Below, in pieces: positions 1 to 7,725 of a stretch of DNA of 11,670 bases. How positions within the stretch are numbered: the stretch's first letter is position 1; each line of letters opens with the position of its first letter. Where the stretch lies: NCBI GenBank assembly GCA_035551475.1, contig DASZMX010000145.1:1-11670 (forward strand), read 5' to 3'. The notes under the pieces were generated by a model. The model ran no database searches. It was not told where the DNA came from and was given only the letters and a program-made list of their open reading frames with translations. This stretch comes from DASZMX01 sp035551475. GTDB taxonomy: Bacteria; Verrucomicrobiota; Verrucomicrobiia; Limisphaerales; Palsa-1400. The position numbers and the translations under genes were made by a program.

Positions 1-1
1 T

Positions 2-919
2 TGCTTTCCTTTTTTCGCGGGCATGGATCTGGTGGGCTTTCTTTTGCTCGGGGCCAAAACGAATGGCGATCTCTACACGCCGCATGACCTTGTTTTGCTG
101 GGTGAGCTTTCCGAAAGCCTCGGGCTGGCGTTGAATCAAATCCGGCTGCGTTATCAATTGCAGGTGGCGCACGAGCAGGATTTGTTGGGCCGCATGTCGC
201 GCGGGTTGGCGCACGATTTGAATAACCTGTTGACGCCGGTTCAAACCCTGTTGCAACTTCTGCAGGAACCATCGGTTAAGCCCGATACCATCAGCGAGCT
301 GTTGCCCATGGGATTGCGCAACCTCGAAACAGTGCGCACGTACGTCAATGAGGCGTTGTTCTTCTCGACCAACGCCAAGCTCCACGGGCGCCGCGGCGTT
401 CTCAACGAAGCGGTGCGCGAGGCGGTGGCTTTGATCAACACACCCGCCGCGGAAAAAAACATCACGATTATTTTTCACGACGACTACGAGGCGCAGTTGG
501 AAATGGATTCCGTGCTGATCAAGCGGCTGTTGTGCAATCTGCTGTCCAACGCGGTGGATGCCTCGCCCGCCGGTTCGCAAATCGACGTGGAGCTGGCGCC
601 GTTGCCCAAGACGGAGTTGAACCGCGACTGGCATCGCCTCAAGGTGATCGACCGCGGCGAGGGGATTTCGCCCGAGAATTTGCAGCGGGTGTTTACGCCG
701 TATTTCACCACGAAAAACACCGGCGACGGCAAACGCGGCTTCGGCCTCGGCCTGGCCATCGCGCGCAAGATTGTGCATCTGCATGGCGGCAATCTGAGCG
801 TCACGAGCAAGGTGCGCAAAGGCACGACCATCCAGGTGGACTTGCCGAGCCAGTTGAGCGCCGGGCCGGAAGCGAACACCGCGCCGGCGGCGCGGGAAAT
901 GGGGATGGCGGTGGCATGA
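2..919 (+). CDS. Sensor histidine kinase, C-terminal part (5' end outside window)
   Basis: This is the back half of a sensor histidine kinase, which autophosphorylates on histidine using ATP to start a phosphorelay. The frame is open from base 2, and the residues before the first ATG (position 23) continue a GAF-like strand, so that ATG is internal and the gene begins outside the window. Numbering from that Met, residues 1-47 are the end of a GAF domain (GFLLLG, then YTPHDL). A HisKA dimerisation helix follows with phospho-acceptor H64 in GLAHDLNN. The HATPase domain has its N box at 171-180 (CNLLSNAVDA), G1 box with D210 (VIDRGEG), an F box around FTPYFTTK and G2 box at 239-244 (GFGLGL). All catalytic residues look intact. 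The H-D-L-N-N form resembles HPK4/NtrB-like kinases. No membrane segment is seen in this part. Its stop overlaps the next kinase by four bases, so the two are probably co-translated. The signal sensed is unknown. Confidence 0.93.
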   Translation, partial: CFPFFAGMDLVGFLLLGAKTNGDLYTPHDLVLLGELSESLGLALNQIRLRYQLQVAHEQDLLGRMSRGLAHDLNNLLTPVQTLLQLLQEPSVKPDTISELLPMGLRNLETVRTYVNEALFFSTNAKLHGRRGVLNEAVREAVALINTPAAEKNITIIFHDDYEAQLEMDSVLIKRLLCNLLSNAVDASPAGSQIDVELAPLPKTELNRDWHRLKVIDRGEGISPENLQRVFTPYFTTKNTGDGKRGFGLGLAIARKIVHLHGGNLSVTSKVRKGTTIQVDLPSQLSAGPEANTAPAAREMGMAVA

Positions 920-2922
920 AAACGCTCCTGGTGATCGCTCCCAACAACGGCCTGGCGGCGGCGTTGCGCGCCGTGCTGAAGGCGGAGAATTACCGCGTCC
1001 TGTCGCATGTGGATTTGCGCGAGGACGAGTTGTTGTTGACGGCCGCGTCGGTGGACGGCTGCGTGCTGGACGTAGACCTGACCACGATCGCGCCGATTCG
1101 GATGATCGAACGGGTGCGCAAGGCGCTGCCAAAGGCGCCGCTGTTGCTTTACACGTCCGACTCGCATTGGGCTTGGGAAGAGGACGCTTACCTGCTGGGT
1201 GTCAGTTATATTTTGGACAAACCCGTGCGGGCAAAGCTGCTGCATTCGCTGTTGGAGCGGCTCTTTGCGCCCGCTGGGCCGGAACTTCCCGTGACGCCGC
1301 CGCCGGCGCGCGCGCTCGCCTCCGCCCATCCTCCCTTGGAGCCGCGTGTCTCCACGCGCATGCTGGAGTTGCTGCGCAATTATTCATCGTTGCTCACGCA
1401 CAGTCTCTGTGCGGATTCATTGCTGAAGGAGTTTTTGCTGTTGCTGCGGGAGATTGTCGGCATCAATCGGGCGGTCATTTTTCTGCGGCCCAGCGCCACG
1501 GGCTTGGCTGCCGATGCCGGGGCTTCGCGCCGGCTGCGCTCGGTGTGCGCCATTGGTTTGACGCCGGGTTTGCTGGAGCATTTCGAGTTGACGGTGGAGA
1601 GCGGGATTGGCGGTTATGTGTTCCGCCACGGGCGCCTGTTGCGGCGCGACGGAGCGGAAGCCGCCAGCGATGTGCAGATGCAGCGAGAATTCGAATTGCT
1701 GGGCGCGCAAGTCGCCATACCGGTGCTGGATCGCGAGTGCATGCTCGGGGTCGCGTTGCTCGATGGACGCGTCACCGGCGAAACGCTGACCAACGAGGAG
1801 CTGGCCTTGATTTTCCATTTGCTCGAGCAATTGGGCATGGCGATCAAGAACACGCGCGTGCACGACCAGATTTCCGCCGATCACGACATGATGTCGGGCA
1901 TTGTCAAACAGTTGAAGGATGGTTGCCTCGTGATTGGGAGAGACCTGAAAATCTGGCACGCCAACGACATTGCGCGGCGGGCCTTTGGGCGTCCGCATGG
2001 GGCGTTTGAGTTTAATGACCTTCCGCAGGCGATTGGCAGCAAGGTGTTCGAAACATTGCATGGCGGCCGGCCGCTGGTGGAATTCAAGCATCAGGCCCCC
2101 ACGCAACCGCCGACGCGTTACCAGGTCACCATCACGCCGTTCCGGCAGGGCGGGGAAGCCACGCCGAGCGCGGCGCTGGTCATGATCGAAGATTGCGGCC
2201 CCGCCGAGCGGCTCCGCACGTTGGAAATTGAAACAGCCAATCTCCGCTTGGTGCGCCAAATGGCCGAGCGCCTGGCCCACGAAATTGGCAACGCGGTGGT
2301 GCCAATCTCCACGCACCAGCAGTTGTTCAAGGAACGCGCGGCCGATCCCGAGTTCCAGGAGTCAATGGGCGTGGCCATGGAGGAGGGGGTCAAGCGCGTC
2401 AGCCGGTTGGTGGACCAAATGCGTTTTCTGGCGCGGGATCGCATGGGCAAGGTGGAGCAGGTGCCTGTCAAACAATTGATCGACGAAGCTTTCCGGGAGG
2501 CGCGCACCCATCACCCCGCGGCCACGGTGTTGCTGCAATACGAATCGGCCGAGGAGTCGATGACCGTCCATTGCGATCGCCTGGGTTTGCAGCACGCTTT
2601 CGCGGAGATCATTTTAAACGCGCTGCAGGCCAATACCAGCTCCTGCCAGGTGCTGGTGCGCGCGCGCTCCGAGACTGACGCCAACGGCGCGCGCTGGGCG
2701 CGGATTGAGGTGCAGGACAGCGGCACGGGATTTAGCGAGGAGGCCGCCGACAAGGGAGCGGAGCCGTTCTTTACGACCCGCAATGTGGGCTTGGGCTTGG
2801 GCCTGGCGGTGACAAACAAAATCATCCAAACGCACGCCGGCAAATTGGAAATACCGGCGCCGCGCCGCGGTTCTTCCGGTTTGGTGCGGGTGTCTTTGCC
2901 GCTGGCTGCTGCGCCAACCTGA
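916..2922 (+). CDS. Fusion histidine kinase: receiver-like, GAF, PAS, HisKA, HATPase
   Basis: A predicted cytoplasmic 668-residue hybrid kinase with no transmembrane helix. The domains in order are: receiver-like domain (about 1-118), Pro/Ala linker (about 119-145), GAF (about 165-318), PAS (about 322-428), HisKA (about 437-507, H455 in LAHEIGN) and HATPase (about 550-663, N568, D601 in QDSGTG, GLGLGL at 625-630). The receiver keeps D52 (VLDVD), T80 and K102 (DKP), which match the phosphorylation site, the conserved Thr/Ser and the conserved Lys. The acidic pair after strand 1 is replaced by A8-P9, so metal-dependent phosphorylation is doubtful. The frame is open much further upstream. I chose the ATG at 916 because it overlaps the previous stop as ATGA and begins exactly at receiver strand 1 (MKTLLVI). 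It probably works with the upstream kinase, either receiving phosphate or interacting through the receiver domain. Six bases separate its stop from the end of the opposing gene. Confidence 0.9.
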   Translation: MKTLLVIAPNNGLAAALRAVLKAENYRVLSHVDLREDELLLTAASVDGCVLDVDLTTIAPIRMIERVRKALPKAPLLLYTSDSHWAWEEDAYLLGVSYILDKPVRAKLLHSLLERLFAPAGPELPVTPPPARALASAHPPLEPRVSTRMLELLRNYSSLLTHSLCADSLLKEFLLLLREIVGINRAVIFLRPSATGLAADAGASRRLRSVCAIGLTPGLLEHFELTVESGIGGYVFRHGRLLRRDGAEAASDVQMQREFELLGAQVAIPVLDRECMLGVALLDGRVTGETLTNEELALIFHLLEQLGMAIKNTRVHDQISADHDMMSGIVKQLKDGCLVIGRDLKIWHANDIARRAFGRPHGAFEFNDLPQAIGSKVFETLHGGRPLVEFKHQAPTQPPTRYQVTITPFRQGGEATPSAALVMIEDCGPAERLRTLEIETANLRLVRQMAERLAHEIGNAVVPISTHQQLFKERAADPEFQESMGVAMEEGVKRVSRLVDQMRFLARDRMGKVEQVPVKQLIDEAFREARTHHPAATVLLQYESAEESMTVHCDRLGLQHAFAEIILNALQANTSSCQVLVRARSETDANGARWARIEVQDSGTGFSEEAADKGAEPFFTTRNVGLGLGLAVTNKIIQTHAGKLEIPAPRRGSSGLVRVSLPLAAAPT

Positions 2923-2928
2923 GAATTC

Positions 2929-4509
2929 TTAACGACTCGAAATATCGGCGAGATGCGGGAGGGAGTCGCGGGTCATCTCGTGGCGCATGGCGTTCATTAC
3001 GTCAAGAATACGAAGGTCGGCGGGAACGTTTTTCTCCGAGCCGGCCGTGACCCAATCCTTGGAAGCGCCGCAATAGTGCATCACGCAAGGCACGTATTCG
3101 GCATTGCCTTCGCGTTCGCTGCGAAAGTCTCCATACTCGACCCCGGGGGTGTGGTCTCCATAGAACACCACCAGAGTGCCAGCGGGGAGGGAGGTGACGT
3201 ACTTTTCGATGGTATGATCGAGGGAGATCAGGGAATTGAAATAGTTTTCACGCCAATCCGTAGAATGCGGGAAAATCTCCTTCTCGGAATCTGTCACAAC
3301 GTCAAACGGCGCATGGGAATCGATTGTGATCAAAAAATGAAACTGATGCGCGCCGCTGCCCGAGCTCATTTTGCGGCTCGAAGCAGCGAAAAGGTCGGCA
3401 TCGCGCAGCCCCCAACGGCTGAGTGGCAGGGAGGCTTCGCGCAAATCCTCGCGGAAAAGAATCTCATCAAACCCCATCCTGGCGTAATTTTCCCGCCGGT
3501 TGAAAAAACTGCCGCCATTGCCGTGGAAGGCCACGGTATGAAAGCCTTGATGCTGCATGAAGCGCGGCAGGTCGTTGGTGTAGGTCAAACCGGGGATCTC
3601 GTAGCTGAGAATGCTGGAACTGGGAGTTCCATCGGACAAGACCGCGTAATCCATGTCCGCGCTGCCTAGATCATGAAAGGATTTGACCTTGTAAAGGCGG
3701 CTGCTGTCAGCCAGATGGCTGAAGTAGGGCATGACTTCCTTGCCGTTTATCCGGCAGTGCAATGCCTGCCAGCCGACACTTTCGAGCTGCACAATGGCCA
3801 CATTTTGAACGGCCGGCCAGACAGGATCTTGGATGGTGAGGCGATCCGGCGAGTCGTTTTGCAGGGCTTGGGCCTGGGCAATCACCTGCTTCATGGGCGG
3901 CGCGAGAAAATATTCGGCAATCCAAGTGTTCAAGTAGCCGTAAACAAAGACGGCGCGTGAAGCCCGCTCGACCCGCAGCCGTCCAAAATGAAAGCTGCTG
4001 ACTTGGAGCGTCACCACAATGGCCACGGAAGCCATGACGCAGGCGCCAGCCAACTGGAAGCGATGCGCGCGCGGCTGGGGCGTGATCTTGAAAACCCAAA
4101 AGACCTTAAGACCCAGCGCAGCCAGCAGGGAAAGCCACATCCACCAAGGCACGAATTTTAGGGCCAGATCGGCCACGCTCAAGCCTTCTCCGGCCGCGTG
4201 CATGGCGCCAAGCGAGAGGGCGTGATGAAAATATATTCCGTAAGGGAGCACCGCGAGCGAGATAAGGAAACTAAGGGTCGCCGCGACCAGCAGGCCCGCG
4301 CGGTTGAAGGCGAATACGACGAAGCCCGCAAACGAGGCATCAAGGCAGAAGCGGATGAGAGAAAACGTCCAGGGATGCAGGGTGCTGGGAGCGCCAGGAA
4401 AAGCGGTGGCTTGCACCACACAATTCTCCAACGCCCAAAATATTGCCAAACCAGCGACGAGTAAGAACCGCTTACACGTCCACGCCTGCGGGTTCGTTTT
4501 ATCGTCCAT
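2929..4509 (-). CDS. Membrane phosphoglycerol transferase/sulfatase, LtaS/MdoB-like
   Basis: A 526-residue inner-membrane enzyme. Five hydrophobic segments (about 14-35, 46-68, 71-90, 119-140, 152-172) precede an extracytoplasmic catalytic domain of the alkaline phosphatase superfamily (about 235-515). This is the layout of lipoteichoic acid synthases and relatives that move phosphoglycerol-type groups onto envelope glycans or lipids. Landmarks follow LtaS order and spacing: E243 in VQLES (metal), S283 in LGSADMD (nucleophile position), R338 in SFFNR (substrate), H399 in IDSHAPF, and D452/H453 in FYGDHTPG (metal). Two differences stand out: the nucleophile position is Ser where LtaS has Thr, and the usual Trp in the SFWNR-type motif is Phe. 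A Gram-negative host makes true lipoteichoic acid unlikely. Osmoregulated glucan or other envelope modification is more plausible, but the substrate cannot be read from sequence. An AAGG stands four to five bases before the ATG. The gene is transcribed alone, divergently from the M16 pair and convergent with the kinases. Confidence 0.88.
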   Translation of the reverse strand: MDDKTNPQAWTCKRFLLVAGLAIFWALENCVVQATAFPGAPSTLHPWTFSLIRFCLDASFAGFVVFAFNRAGLLVAATLSFLISLAVLPYGIYFHHALSLGAMHAAGEGLSVADLALKFVPWWMWLSLLAALGLKVFWVFKITPQPRAHRFQLAGACVMASVAIVVTLQVSSFHFGRLRVERASRAVFVYGYLNTWIAEYFLAPPMKQVIAQAQALQNDSPDRLTIQDPVWPAVQNVAIVQLESVGWQALHCRINGKEVMPYFSHLADSSRLYKVKSFHDLGSADMDYAVLSDGTPSSSILSYEIPGLTYTNDLPRFMQHQGFHTVAFHGNGGSFFNRRENYARMGFDEILFREDLREASLPLSRWGLRDADLFAASSRKMSSGSGAHQFHFLITIDSHAPFDVVTDSEKEIFPHSTDWRENYFNSLISLDHTIEKYVTSLPAGTLVVFYGDHTPGVEYGDFRSEREGNAEYVPCVMHYCGASKDWVTAGSEKNVPADLRILDVMNAMRHEMTRDSLPHLADISSR

Positions 4510-4690
4510 GCCTTGTTATTCGGGGTAAATACACTAGAACTTTAGCAAAAGTAGGGGATTCCCTCTCAAAAGAAAAGGATAATTTTCACCTGAATGTAAC
4601 CTGATTGGCGGCGACAGAATACGCGCGACCACCGACCCGGATTGGATTTTCCCCGTTGACGAAAGGACACGGGGGCGACAGCGTAATCCT
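4510..4690. promoter_or_regulatory. Divergent intergenic region, 181 bp
   Basis: This region must hold promoters for both the leftward LtaS-like gene and the rightward M16 operon. It is AT-richer on the left (4540-4600) than the flanking genes. On the minus strand a possible promoter has TTGAGA (4569-4564), a 17-base spacer and GCTAAA (4546-4541). The -35 is good and the -10 poor, and it would start transcription about 25 bases before the ATG. On the plus strand TTGACG (4656-4661) looks like a -35, but no acceptable -10 lies 16-18 bases further on. I see no convincing operator or riboswitch. Confidence 0.4.
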
Positions 4691-6226
4691 GTGCAAACTT
4701 CGAGATGGCGTTGCTTTGGTCTGGCTTCCCTGGCGTGGTCGGTGGCGCTCGTGGCGGGCGCGCAGGAAGTGCCCGTGGTGGAAACGACCCTCACCAACGG
4801 AATGCGGGTTTTGCTGGTGTCGCGCAAGGATGAGCCCTCGGTTTCCGGGGCGTGGGTGGCGCATGTGGGCAGCTCCAATGAGCGGCCGGGCATCACCGGC
4901 ATTGCGCATTTATTCGAGCACATGATGTTCAAAGGGACGCCGACCATCGGGTCCAAAGACCCGACGCGCGACCTCGAAATTTTGGCGGAGCAGGAGCGGG
5001 TGCGGGACGACATGCGGGCGGAGGAGGCAAAATTGCGGGTGGCGTACCGGCGCGGACTGATTGATGACGTGGCCAAACCGGAAAATATGTCGCCCCGCTG
5101 GCTGGAGTTGAAAAAGAAATTCGACGAACTGGTGAAAGAAGAGCGCGAGATTCTCGTGAAAAATGAGTTTGATCAAATCTACACCACGGCGGGCGGTTCG
5201 GGCATGAACGCCTTTACGACCGAGGACATGACGGCGTATTTCATCACCGTCCCGGCGAACAAGCTGGAGCTTTGGATGTGGATGGAGTCGGAACGTCTGT
5301 TGCATCCGGTTTTCCGGGAGTTCTATGCGGAGCGCGACGTCGTGTATGAAGAGCGCCGCATGCGGACCGATTCGCGGCCGCTGGGAAAATTTGCGGAGGA
5401 GTTCAACTCCATGTTCTGGGAGTCCCACCCCTACCATTGGCCGGTGATCGGATGGCCGTCGGATATTCCTTCGATTTCAAAAAAACAGGCGGACGCTTTT
5501 TATGCGACCTATTACGCGCCGCAAAATATCACGGCGGTTTTAGTGGGCGATTTTGACCCGGCGCAGGCGACTGAGCTGGCGGAGAAATATTTTGGCCGCA
5601 TTCCGCCGGGGAAAAATCCGACGCCGGACGTCGGAACGCTCGAAGTCAAACAGGAGGCGGAAAAGCGAATGAATGCGCAGGCGGAGGCGAATCCGCAGGT
5701 GGACATCTATTGGCACACGACCCCGTTCGAGCACAAGGATTCCTACGTGCTGGACGTGATGGCCGAGTTGCTTTCGACGCGCACCGGGCGCCTGTACAAA
5801 GGATTGGTGCTGGGCTCCCAGGTGGCCACGAGCGTTTCCGCCAATGAGGACTCCCGCAAGTGGGCGGGATTGTTTGAAATCTCCGGGGAAGCGCGCGAAG
5901 GCCATTCGCCGGCGGAAGTGGAGCAGGGGATTTATGCGGAGTTGCGCAAGCTGCAGCAGGAGGAAGTTCCGGAGGAGGAGCTGCAAAAGGTAAAGAATAA
6001 TTTTGCCGCGGGACAATACCGCCAGCTGACTTCGAATTCTGCGATCATGTTCCAATTGATCGAGGACGAAGGGGCCGGCGATTGGCGCGAAATCAACGAT
6101 GCCGTGGCCAAGTACCAGGCGGTGAGCGCGGCGGACCTGAAGCGGGTGGCGAACTTATACTTTACGAAGGAAAACCGGGCGGTGGCTACTTACACCCGAA
6201 AATCCGCCGCGTCGGACTCGAAATGA
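4691..6226 (+). CDS. Exported M16 zinc metallopeptidase, catalytic subunit
   Basis: A 511-residue insulinase/pitrilysin-family peptidase, probably periplasmic. The N-terminus is a signal peptide: basic start (SRWR), hydrophobic core (8-23), likely cleavage near AGA|QEV at residue 24. The inverted zinc motif is H73-L-F-E76-H77, followed by MMFKGT. The third ligand is most likely E221 in the ERDVVYEERR stretch. The H77-E221 gap is about 144 residues, against roughly 75 in classical M16 enzymes. The difference is a charged, helical insertion at about 90-160 (rich in Glu, Lys, Arg), a trait I recall in a secreted bacterial M16 subfamily. The C-terminal half (about 275-500) is the usual second M16 domain. 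The start is GTG at 4691, because no in-frame ATG precedes the signal peptide. The ribosome site is weak (GGGGG about 15 bases upstream). The stop overlaps the partner gene start as ATGA, which fits a co-translated heterodimer. Confidence 0.92.
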   Translation: MQTSRWRCFGLASLAWSVALVAGAQEVPVVETTLTNGMRVLLVSRKDEPSVSGAWVAHVGSSNERPGITGIAHLFEHMMFKGTPTIGSKDPTRDLEILAEQERVRDDMRAEEAKLRVAYRRGLIDDVAKPENMSPRWLELKKKFDELVKEEREILVKNEFDQIYTTAGGSGMNAFTTEDMTAYFITVPANKLELWMWMESERLLHPVFREFYAERDVVYEERRMRTDSRPLGKFAEEFNSMFWESHPYHWPVIGWPSDIPSISKKQADAFYATYYAPQNITAVLVGDFDPAQATELAEKYFGRIPPGKNPTPDVGTLEVKQEAEKRMNAQAEANPQVDIYWHTTPFEHKDSYVLDVMAELLSTRTGRLYKGLVLGSQVATSVSANEDSRKWAGLFEISGEAREGHSPAEVEQGIYAELRKLQQEEVPEEELQKVKNNFAAGQYRQLTSNSAIMFQLIEDEGAGDWREINDAVAKYQAVSAADLKRVANLYFTKENRAVATYTRKSAASDSK

Positions 6227-7725
6227 CCATGAAGACACTTTTTGCACTCAGCGTGATGTTGGCCTTCGCTGCGGCGGCGCCCGGGCAAGACCGCGCGGCT
6301 ATTCCCGATCGTCCGGAGAAATTAACCTTTCCGCCGCTTCGTTATGAGCCGCCGCAGGCCGCCGACTATCGCGTGGCGCTGCCGAGTGGGGCGGTGGCGT
6401 ACGTGGCGCCGGACCGGGAACTGCCGCTGGTGAACATACAAATTTATGTGCACACGGGGACGTACGTTGTGCCACGCGGGCAGGAGGGCTTGGCGGATTT
6501 GACGGGTTGGCTGATGGCTCATGGCGGGACGGCTTCCAAAACGGCCGAGCAACTGGAGGAGCGCCTGGCGTTTCTGGCGGCAAAGTTCGACTGCTCCATC
6601 ACCGAGATGTCCGGCTCCGTGACTCTCAATTTGCTGGCCAAAGATCTTGATGAGGGCTTGGGCATCTTGCGCGAGGCTTTGACGGCGCCGCGCTTCCAGG
6701 AGGACAAACTCAAACTGCACAAGGAGCAAATGCTGCAGGCCATGCACGAGCGGAACGACGAATCGTCCGCCATCGAAATGCGTGAACGCAATTTCCTCGC
6801 GTTTGGCGACGGCTTTTTCCTGAATCGTTATTCCACGGGAACTTCGGTCTCGAACCTGACGGTGAGTCAAGTGCGGGAATTTCAGCAACGGTGGTTTTAT
6901 CCGTCTAATTTCGTGATAGCGGTCAATGGTGACTTCGACCGCGACCGGATGATCGAGAAACTAAACGCGCTGCTGGCAAATTGGCCATTTAAGGGCGAGA
7001 CGCCGCCGCCGGTTCCCACCGAATTTCACGGGGCTTCCCCGGGGCTTTATCTGGTGAACAAGGACGTCAACCAAGGGCGGGTGGCCATGATTTTGCCCGG
7101 CATGCAGCGGGACGATCGTGATTATTTTCCCGCTCTGCTGATGAATGATATTCTGGGCGGCGGTGGATTCACCTCGCGGATTATGAGCCGCGTGCGGTCT
7201 GACGAGGGCTTGGCCTACTCGGCGGGATCAGCCTTTCCGGGAGGCGTTTATTTCCCGCTGACGTTTCGGGTGGGTTTCCAGTCGAAGTCCCGGACCGTGG
7301 GCTATGCCATCAGCATTGTGGAAAAGGAAGTGCGGCGGATTTTGGACGAGAGGGTCACGGAAGCCGAATTGCACACGGCCAAACGCGCTTTAATTGACAC
7401 GTTCCCGCGCTCCTTTTCCACCAAGACCCAGGTGGCGCAAACCCTGGCGGAAGATGAGTTCACCGGGAGGTATGCGAAAAATCCGACTTACTGGCAGACT
7501 TATCGGGATAACGTGGACAAGGTGACGCGCGAGGATATTCAGCGCGTGGCGCAACGCTTTCTGCATCCCGACCAGTTCGCCATCCTCGTGGTGGGAAAGA
7601 AGGATGACATCCTTAAGGGACACCCCGAGCGTCCGGTGGACTTCTCCCAATTGGCCGCGGGAGGAGTCAAGGATCTGCCTTTGCGCGATCCTATGACCAT
7701 GGAGCGCATGCCAGCGCCGCGATGA
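6223..7725 (+). CDS. Exported M16-family protein lacking the zinc motif (partner subunit)
   Basis: A 500-residue M16 homologue that probably pairs with the upstream zinc peptidase, as in known two-subunit M16B enzymes where one partner gives the metal and the other shapes the chamber. Residues 1-20 form a signal peptide (MKTLFALSVMLAFAAAA), with cleavage likely around 19-22. Where the HxxEH motif should lie, after the G-x-EGLADL segment (about 86-103), there is TGWLMAHGGT, so no zinc site exists and the protein should be inactive alone. The second domain is well conserved: LGGGGFTSRIMSRVR (311-325) then GLAYS (329-333), the segment that supplies substrate-binding residues in M16 partners. The start is the ATG at 6223, overlapping the previous stop by four bases. 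The ATG at 6229 is an equal alternative, and the longer open frame upstream is only overlap with the first gene. Its stop abuts the opposing small gene with no spacer. Confidence 0.91.
   Translation: MTMKTLFALSVMLAFAAAAPGQDRAAIPDRPEKLTFPPLRYEPPQAADYRVALPSGAVAYVAPDRELPLVNIQIYVHTGTYVVPRGQEGLADLTGWLMAHGGTASKTAEQLEERLAFLAAKFDCSITEMSGSVTLNLLAKDLDEGLGILREALTAPRFQEDKLKLHKEQMLQAMHERNDESSAIEMRERNFLAFGDGFFLNRYSTGTSVSNLTVSQVREFQQRWFYPSNFVIAVNGDFDRDRMIEKLNALLANWPFKGETPPPVPTEFHGASPGLYLVNKDVNQGRVAMILPGMQRDDRDYFPALLMNDILGGGGFTSRIMSRVRSDEGLAYSAGSAFPGGVYFPLTFRVGFQSKSRTVGYAISIVEKEVRRILDERVTEAELHTAKRALIDTFPRSFSTKTQVAQTLAEDEFTGRYAKNPTYWQTYRDNVDKVTREDIQRVAQRFLHPDQFAILVVGKKDDILKGHPERPVDFSQLAAGGVKDLPLRDPMTMERMPAPR

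Noticed and set aside
532..915. Upstream extension of the second kinase from an earlier in-frame ATG
   Set aside because: This stretch is out-of-frame HATPase sequence of the first kinase. The ATG at 916 fits both the ATGA overlap and the receiver domain boundary.
484..1329. 281-codon minus-strand frame opposite the two kinases
   Set aside because: It crosses the junction of two clearly real kinases on the other strand, and its product is rich in Arg/Gln/His as expected of a shadow frame.
1417..2316. 299-codon minus-strand frame opposite the GAF-PAS kinase
   Set aside because: It is antisense to well-conserved GAF, PAS and HisKA domains, with no motif or domain of its own.
2953..3669. 238-codon plus-strand frame opposite the LtaS-like gene
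   Set aside because: It is antisense to the catalytic domain with its ordered motifs, and has no recognisable content of its own.
4656..4689. TTGACG as a plus-strand promoter for the M16 operon
   Set aside because: No -10-like hexamer occurs at 16-18 bases. The nearest TAATCC is 22 bases away and touches the start codon.
6082..6222. Upstream extension of the second M16 gene
   Set aside because: It overlaps the end of the first M16 gene in another frame. The signal peptide starts properly at the ATG at 6223 or 6229.
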